DNA of 64,000 nt from Mesorhabditis belari. Taxonomy: Eukaryota; Nematoda; Chromadorea; Rhabditida; Rhabditidae. The stretch is from NCBI GenBank assembly GCA_958450365.1, contig CAUEEP010000926.1, positions 1,101,501 to 1,165,500 of the forward strand. The letters are read 5' to 3'. The notes under the pieces were generated by a model, which was not told the DNA's origin, did no database searches, and saw nothing but the letters and a program-made list of their open reading frames with translations. This document shows, one piece after another, positions 57,301 to 64,000 of the stretch. Position 1 is the first letter of the stretch. The number at the start of each line of letters is the position of its first letter. The position numbers and the translations under genes were made by a program.

Positions 57301-59721
57301 GACAAACTCCAAAAACGTTTTTTAATAATTTAATGATGAATTTAAATTTGAAAGTCACTTGTCGATAGCTCTTACCGTTTTCGAGAACTGGAAATTCGAT
57401 TTTGTATGGAAAAGCCAGTTTTTCCAATAAAAAATTTTTCTAAGGAGTTTTATCCAAAAACATTATGATTTTCAGAAATTAGATCAAATTTAAGCATGAC
57501 TCTTCTTTGGGAATTAGGTGATCTGGGAAATGATCGAGACAGGAAAAAGAAAAAAGAAAAAAAAGTGGAATTTTAAGCCATTTTACACAATTTTTTGACC
57601 TTTTTTTGTCCGCCTCAGGTTCACACCCATTTCCTGACGCGGCCGTTTTCTGAATGAAAAATTCTCAAAGAAGAGTCATGCTTAAACTTGATCTAATTTC
57701 TGAAAATCATAATGTTTTTGGATAAAACTCCTGGATAAAAAGATAAAACTGGATAAAACGGAGTAAAGTTTGTCTAAAATAAAAATTTTGCTGATTGCCT
57801 ATTTGTTTTATATCGTTTTTAATTGTTAAATATAAATAGAAATTGATTACAAAAAGCGGTTTTAACGTACCATCATTCATTTTTGAAAAACTCCAAAAAC
57901 TGATCTACCTTTGAAATACATTAGTGTATTTTAGGTTGTGGAAGTAGTTGCTCTTGTGGCCCGAATGCCTTTATTGTGGAATCCTTTGATCAATCATCCA
58001 GGTTTAGTTATTGAAAATAGTTTTTAATTTTTCACAAAAGTCATAAAACTTATTTTAGTTGCACTTCGCCTCCTTCTACCGTCTCTTGTCAAATTCTATG
58101 CGTTTGTTGAGGAAAGAACCGATTTTTATGAGAAATTTTCCATCAGATATCATATTCAGGTTTCGAAAACTTTATAATCAATCATTTCTTCAAACTTTAG
58201 ACTATTTTCAAGATTCTTTGGGACAACATTATTTACCAGGCGACTTTGATTGATCTAGCAAAGTTTGAAACTTATGACTATTTGTTCTCATTTTAAAATA
58301 GAGAATGCTCTGATGATTTCATTCGTTTCATCAACATGATCATTAACGATGCTACTTTCCATCTGGATGAGAGCTTGGCTGGTTTGAAGAAGATCCACGA
58401 TATTGAAGGCATTATGAACAAACGGTGTGTTGCTTTTGACTAAAATTAAAATTTTGAATTTTAAAATTTAGGGAAGAATGGGCTAGTATGAACCAGGAAG
58501 AACAACAAGGAAAGATGGAAGCTTTAGATGAGGCAAAACGTATGGTAAGCAATTCATTGGCTGATAGATGAAACAAAATATTTGATGGCTAAGACTAGAT
58601 ATTTTAGGTTCGAAACTGGTTGTATTATGCCAACTATACCCTAGATCTTCTTGGTTATTTAACAGCCGGAGCTGCAGAGCCATTCCTCAAACCGGTCAGT
58701 TTTTCAATTTTTATTTTAAGTTTTTTCGTTTAGATTCTTGGAGAAAGATTGGCCACGATGCTCGACCACAATATATCTCAACTTTGTGGAAAGAAATGCT
58801 CGGAATTGAAAGTTCGCGATGCTGAACAACGCTTCAATTGGAAGCCAAAGGAACTTGCGACTCAGGTACCCTAGTTTTGTAATTTGTCAACCACTCATTT
58901 TTTTCAGGTTGTGATCATTTATCTCAATCTTTCCGGGGAAGAGTTTGCTGAATACATCGCCAAAGACGAAGTTTGATTCAAAATAAATGGAATTGCCAAT
59001 TTAAACTTCAGCGCACTTACAAACCTCAATTAATGACTGAAATAATCCAACGAATGCTTCACTCTCGTGTTGTTTCCGATACGCATCGAGAACTTTTCAC
59101 GGGACTTATGCAACAAGCCGAACAAGTAACTTTTGGCGTTTAAAGTTATTCAATCTGTTTAGATTTACAAAAATAGGCAAAGTGAGGAAGAGGAATTGGA
59201 CGATGCTCCTGATGAGTTCTTGGGTTGGTCCCTCTGTTCGGTTTTATTTGTAAAGTTGTTTAGACCCATTGATGAACACTTTGATGCGTGATCCAGTAAA
59301 GACTCCATCTGGAATGGTGTTTGATCGAGTAGTGATCACTCGTCATCTATTAACGAGCAAAACGAATCCGTTCACTCGAGAAGCTCTTGATGATAAAGAA
59401 TTGCAATCAGGTATTTTATTGCAATTAATAGCTGATTAAAAAGATGAGATTCAGTAAATAATTTAAAACTTTTAATTTGCTAATTTATTGCTGAAAAACA
59501 TTTTGACACAAAAACTAGCCATTGTGGCTATATTGTGGGTGTTTAAAGCCTCGGAGAGATTTGAGAAATGCAATCTGGGCCCCTTTCTTTCTTTCTTTCC
59601 TTTTGACCGGGTCGTCTTTCTCTTTGGCAAACTTGGCTTACATCGATTTTTAGATGACGAACTACGAGAACGCATCAACCAGTGGATTCGTGAAAAACTA
59701 ACTGCGAAGGGTAAAAAATAA
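54374..59721 (+). CDS. ufd-2: ubiquitin conjugation factor E4 (UFD-2/UBE4)
   Basis: U-box E4 enzyme that lengthens ubiquitin chains with CDC-48/p97; cytosol and nucleus. Exons: 54374-54481, 54525-54587, 54630-54844, 54886-54997, 55045-55139, 55209-55332, 55376-55468, 55510-55596, 55639-55758, 55803-55904, 55948-56061, 56101-56190, 56232-56337, 56377-56525, 56616-56717, 56761-56882, 56923-57024, 57065-57167, 57935-58001, 58059-58159, 58201-58262, 58302-58424, 58472-58544, 58608-58694, 58734-58865, 58908-58970, 59012-59125, 59163-59223, 59264-59410, 59654-59721; about 1,030 aa. Core marks: FSTECFFLT, LVKFYAFVEERTDFYEKF, LWDNI, QLCGKKC. U-box: APDEFL then DPLMNTLMRDPVKTPSG to TNPFTREAL. Most introns are 37-47 nt. 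Problems: the 40-nt intron at 57025-57064 lacks one donor base, and phase slips at 57167. Probably first gene of an operon with pdha-1. Confidence 0.95.
57212..57778. mobile_element. foldback element in a ufd-2 intron (~565 bp)
   Basis: Ends AGACAAACTTTACTCC (57215-57230) and its complement (57760-57775). Inner arms around 57440-57510 and 57650-57725 also pair (AGATCAAATTTAAGCATGAC / GTCATGCTTAAACTTGATCT). No ORF. Confidence 0.88.
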
Positions 59722-59855
59722 AGAAAGCTTTTAATTTCCCGTGCTTTTATCACAATGGGTGTTTTACTTGAGCATTTTCCGGTAAATTGTCTTTCTTTTT
59801 ATCTTTAATTTAATCCGTAAAACATCGATCACTTTTGCTTCAAAAGAACAATAAA
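59716..59855 (+). terminator. ufd-2 polyadenylation signals
   Basis: AATAAA overlaps the ufd-2 stop (59716-59721) and a second AATAAA lies at 59850-59855, about 130 nt after the stop. The second is the more likely signal. Confidence 0.55.
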
Positions 59856-60105
59856 GTTTGGGGTGGGGAAATGCCGGTCTTTTTTAGCTCTTTTTGATAC
59901 GTGGTTTCATGATACCTTGTGCATCTTTCAAATATTTTCTGCTTTTTTATTGGTAATTATTTGTGTTTATCTTTTTTATTTGCTGTGATACTTTAATGCT
60001 ATCTTTTAATTTATACAGAATAAAGCTCTGTGTATTGATGTCCTTTTAATTAAATATTTGTTCAGGAAACGAAAAATTATCTTAATTCTAAATATTTATG
60101 GTGTT
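59722..60105 (+). promoter_or_regulatory. ufd-2 / pdha-1 intercistronic region
   Basis: 384 bp between stop and start on the same strand, U-rich, with a TTTGTTCAG acceptor ending at 60065, 40 nt before the pdha-1 ATG. This fits polyadenylation of ufd-2 and spliced-leader addition to pdha-1 from one transcript. A separate promoter cannot be excluded. Confidence 0.6.
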
Positions 60106-62134
60106 ATGAATGTTAAATCTCTCCAGACGGCGAATTGTTTGAGGCGTCTTCTCGACAAAATGCTGTCCGTGCTTTCAAAGGGTTTCAAGGTTGGTCCTTG
60201 TGTTGTTATTCAATTCTTATTCACTGTTTTAACACGTGTAACTTTTTCGTTTAGCCAGCGGCAAACTCGACCGTTGCCGCTGCAACAACAGTCACTTCGA
60301 CTCGCCTTGCTTCAACAAATGATGTCAATTTCACCGTAAGCTAGTTTATTGTTTTTAAAATTTAAATATTATATTTTAGGTGCAAAGCTACAAATTGCAC
60401 AAACTTGACAATGGGCCCAAAACTTCGGTGACGCTCAACCGAACGGATGCTCTTGATTTTTACAGAAAAATGCAGGTATCCAAAAATCTTTTATGTATTT
60501 TATACAAAAAAAAGTTTTATATTTTAAAATGTTTGACAGGTGATTCGTCGTATGGAAAGCGCTGCTGGTAACTTGTACAAGGAGAAGAAAATTCGAGGAT
60601 TTTGCCATCTTTACTCCGGACAAGTAATAAATTCAGTGTTAGGATTGAAACAACACAATTTTAGGAAGCTTGCGCCGTTGGAATGAAAGCTGCGATGACG
60701 GAAGGTGATGCTGTGATTACAGCTTACCGATGCCACGGATGGACATATCTTTTGGGGTCAACTACCACCCAGATTCTCGCTGAGCTTACAGGTTCATTTT
60801 TTAAGAATGGGTTTTTAAACCAAAGAAATTTGAAGGTCGCATTGCTGGCAATGTGTACGGAAAGGGAGGATCAATGCATATGTACGAGAAAAAGTGGGTT
60901 TATTCAACTTTTTTTTAAAATTTGTGTTTTTGGTTGTTGAATTGATTGGGTAACTATGTTTTGAGAATAATGACTCATCTTTAGTTTCTATGGAGGAAAT
61001 GGAATTGTCGGTGCTCAACAACCCCTTGGAGCTGGCGTTGCTTTTGCTATGAAATACCGGTAAGCCTTGTCTTTTACAGAAGATTTTATTTTATTTTTTA
61101 GCAACCAGAAGAATGTTTGTTTGACTTTGTATGGAGATGGTGCGTTTCTCAAATTTTTTTTTTGGTTTAGCTTTTATATGCACAACAAACATCTGCTAAT
61201 ACCTAAACTTTAGGTGCGGCTAATCAAGGACAACTCTTTGAGGTTGAATTTTTTTGGTTAATTAGTAAACCCTTGTTCTCTAGGCCACAAACATGGCTAA
61301 ATTGTGGGGGTTGCCTGTGATCTTCATTTGCGAGAACAACGGTTTTGGAATGGGAACTCCTATCGAACGAGCATCGGCATCTACCGATTACTACACGAGG
61401 TTAGTTTTTAAAGCGTGGCGTTGCTAATGTTAATTTTAAAGAGGTGATTACGTGCCCGGGATCTGGGTTGACGGAATGGATATTTTGGCTGTTCGTGAAG
61501 CGCTCAGATGGTCAAAGGTAATTAAAGCGTAAATTTGCACGGCAAACTACCCCTTTAGGAATATTGTGACGCCGGCAAAGGACCCTTGATGCTTGAAATG
61601 GCCACCTATCGTTATCACGGTCACTCCATGTCAGATCCTGGTACAAGGTAATACTTTCAACATTTAATACTAGTATATTTTGATATTTAGCTATCGTACT
61701 CGTGATGAAATTCAAAACGTGCGTAAAACGAGAGATCCTATCACTGGCTTTAAGGACCGTGTCGTTACTTCCGGACTTGTGACTGAAGATGAACTGAAAG
61801 AAATCGATAAGGTAAAACATTTTAGATTGATCTTGTCATTGATATAATTCTTTAGGATGTTCGCAAGGAGGTCGAGGAGGCAGTAAAAATTGCCACCACC
61901 GATGGCGTCCTTCCACCAGAAGCTCTTTACGCTGATATTTATGCCAATACTGCCACTCAAGAAATCAGGTAATTACGAATTTAGCAGCTAGTTTTTGGTG
62001 TAAATGGATGATTTGGATATTATACTCAGGTACTTGGGTTTGAATTTTATTGTAGGGGAGCCACCATCGACGAGACCGTAAAGCAACCATTCAAAACGAC
62101 CACCGAGGTACTCAAATCGATTGGACGACTTTAA
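60106..62134 (+). CDS. pdha-1: pyruvate dehydrogenase E1 component subunit alpha, mitochondrial
   Basis: Alpha chain of the TPP-dependent E1 of the mitochondrial pyruvate dehydrogenase complex (pyruvate to acetyl-CoA); pairs with E1 beta. Fifteen exons, all phases closed: 60106-60189, 60255-60335, 60380-60475, 60540-60623, 60665-60791, 60836-60893, 60985-61059, 61102-61139, 61214-61242, 61284-61399, 61442-61517, 61559-61647, 61691-61811, 61856-61968, 62056-62134; 421 aa. The N-terminus ([20 protein letters not shown]) is Arg/Lys/Leu-rich, as in a mitochondrial presequence; ATG 60160 is an alternative start. Motifs: [45 protein letters not shown]-binding GDGAANQG and ENNGFGMGT, and the regulated loop [20 protein letters not shown] with both kinase-target serines present. 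Second gene of the likely operon. Confidence 0.98.
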
Positions 62135-62879
62135 AGAAATAGTTTACGGGATATTATCTAGCATTTTCTCCGGTTAATTCTTTAAAGGATTTATTGATAT
62201 TCTTAGCTTTTCTTATTGTAGTCGTGTAGATTAGCTTTGTGTTTTGTGGAATAGGTATCTTTTTCTTTGTTTGATTGTTTTTGCCTTGTATGCTTTAGCA
62301 TTTCTTTTGCATACTTTGGAAATGGTCTTTAGTTATTTATTTTCAAAGCATAGTATAAAGTATAATAAAAATTTTATACGTAAAATTCTAACATTTGTAT
62401 TTTTGTATTTAGTAACGTATCTTTCAGTATATTAAGGCAACATTCGAGCGAAGACCAAGCATAGGGAAAATGAACCGGATGCACTAGGTACCAGTGAATT
62501 TAAACCGTAAGCACTAGCAGGAAAAATGAAGCACGTGAGTTTAGCACAAAAAGTACAAATGGAATTTTGAAGGCATTCATGAATACTGTTTTTTTATGAA
62601 GCAAGTGGTTTACCGAAGGGGAAAAGACACCAAAATGACCCTTTTTAGTATCTATGTACAAAAGCTACAGGTTTTAGATGCGAAAATCCACAAAATTCAA
62701 GTCAATGTGGAGAAGTTTGAGCTGTTTTAGAATCTCGGCGCCTAGTAAAGATGAGCAATCTGGGTATCTGCACGAATTTCCTCAAATACTTACATTTTGA
62801 ACCCAGATTGCCCAATTCAAAAAGAGATCAATTGGGGAAAAACCTTGAATCTTGAAAACATAACAATTTTTCATTTTCT
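62135..62879. other. intergenic region pdha-1 / BTB protein (convergent 3' ends)
   Basis: About 745 bp. An AATAAA at 62364 could end pdha-1 or be chance in AT-rich DNA. No gene seen. Confidence 0.6.
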
Positions 62880-64000
62880 TTAATCCCATTCCAATTCGAC
62901 AATGTTCTCCTTGAGTTCTTTGAGCATTTTCGTCCCGTACGAGTCAGGGCATTTATTTTCGGCCACGTGATCGCGACACATTGTCTAAAAATGGTTTTGA
63001 TTAAGAAAATTCAAGAATATTCCTGGCTATTGGATATATTTGATTTTACTCGTCACTCACTTTTCGGCAAGTATCACAATTCGCACAATCGGTGATCTGC
63101 TTACAGAATTCACATGGGGCACGGTACCAGCGAGCGCGAGAACTGAAAAAAAAACAAGATTTTGAAGACTACAATTTGAAGACTACAATTTGCATACGGT
63201 ACTAGAAGTACTCTAAACATTGTACTGATGAGTTTAACAATAACTTTAGAATGCTGGATACGAAAAAGTTTCTTTCCAGAATAGCTCTTTTTCGAAACAC
63301 TCACCCAACAGTCCTCAACCAGTGCCCGTTCATTTGCCCGACCTCGCGAATTTGGCACAAATTCAAATTCGCCCCAATCACTGCCCCGTAGATCTGAAAT
63401 TATTTAAATGACGAATTTCTGAACAACATTTGAGCACTTTCTTGTTCTTTCTTGTTAAAATCCCTTTTGCATACCTGTGCGGGCAGTCGTCGACTCAGCT
63501 TTAATCTGTTGAATGTCGTTTTCTCTTCATTCGCCAAACGTCGAATCAATTTCACCACCACGTCCTGGAGTTTTTATTTGTGAAAATTTTAAGAGAAGAT
63601 TCTTTATATCTTTATGGATTTCACTCAAAAACCAACTTTTGACGAGTGAAACTCGTGGCAAGCGATCACTATCGTCAGCACTTCATCCGTTGACAGAATA
63701 CTGTAATTCGGGTACTTGAAATTCTTCTAACTTCTTCTAAGAACTATTTTCCACTTGAAAAATTGCTATTTAGATGCGTTCTTCTATTTAGATCACTTTT
63801 CAAATGCAAATCGCTTACTCAAGATTTTGTCTCCGAACGAAATCCTCGCACGCGTCAATCACTGAATCCACTTGATATTTATTGGCGAGACGGAGAATCA
63901 CTGGCAGATTTTTCACTGGAAAAAAACACATTTATAGCGTTTGTCTTATGAGCTTGAAATCGTGTCTAACTTATTTTCAATTCAACTCTAAATTGTGCTG
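62880..64000 (-). CDS. BTB/POZ-domain protein, C-terminal part (5' end outside window)
   Basis: Minus-strand exons 63819-63915, 63637-63714, 63475-63564, 63305-63393, 63061-63142 and 62880-62984 (stop 62882-62880). The first visible exon reads NLPVILRLANKYQVDSVIDA, the end of a BTB fold (usual consensus: VxxLLxLAxKYQV). Later exons give a helical region (LSTDEVLTIVIACHE, VKLIRRLANEEKTTFNRLKL) and a Cys-rich tail (APCEFCKQITDCANCDTCRK, then MCRDHVAENKCPDS) ending IVELEWD. BTB proteins often serve as CUL3 adaptors; that role is not shown here. The junction 63819/63714 is off by one base: a TTTCAA|G stands where TTTCAG|G would fit. Confidence 0.75.

Overview
This is nuclear DNA of a rhabditid-type nematode. 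The evidence is GT..AG introns mostly 37-60 nt long with U-rich TTTTCAG or TTTTAG acceptors, an AT-rich background, a Tc1-family transposon, many foldback (MITE-like) elements, and proteins closest to metazoan and nematode families. None of it looks prokaryotic. Exon models were built by hand: translation, splice consensus, phase closure and remembered family motifs. No searches were run.

Layout. (1) 1-268, minus: 5' end of translation initiation factor eIF3 subunit G. (2) 269-985: divergent spacer holding a hairpin-rich candidate ncRNA. (3) 1023-27496, plus: folliculin (FLCN), about 1.86 kb of coding sequence spread over 26.5 kb. Its introns of 11.5, 6.1 and 2.3 kb are full of minisatellites, a 235 bp polypurine tract, A/T homopolymer blocks and tRNA-like sequences. 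A Tc1-family element sits at the exon 1/intron 1 boundary. (4) 29655-40428, minus: SLC12A9-like cation-chloride cotransporter, 28 common exons and three alternative first exons. (5) 40429-47747: 7.3 kb spacer made of foldback elements, duplications and minisatellites. (6) 47748-52926, plus: TRIM-NHL protein (RING, B-box, coiled coil, filamin, NHL), 20 exons. (7) 54374-59721, plus: UFD-2/UBE4 ubiquitin chain elongation factor, about 30 tiny-intron exons. (8) 60106-62134, plus: pyruvate dehydrogenase E1 alpha, probably in an operon with ufd-2, its neighbour in C. elegans too. (9) 62880-64000, minus: C-terminal part of a BTB/POZ protein with a Cys cluster.

The genes are housekeeping or regulatory: translation, lysosome/nutrient signalling, ion transport, ubiquitin ligation and mitochondrial carbon entry. 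Apart from the ufd-2/pdha-1 pair I see no functional cluster. The unusual content is in the non-coding DNA. The main items are a transposon end that appears to supply a splice donor to folliculin, an inverted genomic fragment of ufd-2 inside a TRIM-NHL intron, a 226 bp near-perfect palindrome in an SLC12A9 intron, nested foldback elements shared between genes, eight tRNA-like sequences with perfect or near-perfect B boxes but broken anticodon arms, and several splice junctions off by one base. I found no clear new multi-gene system.
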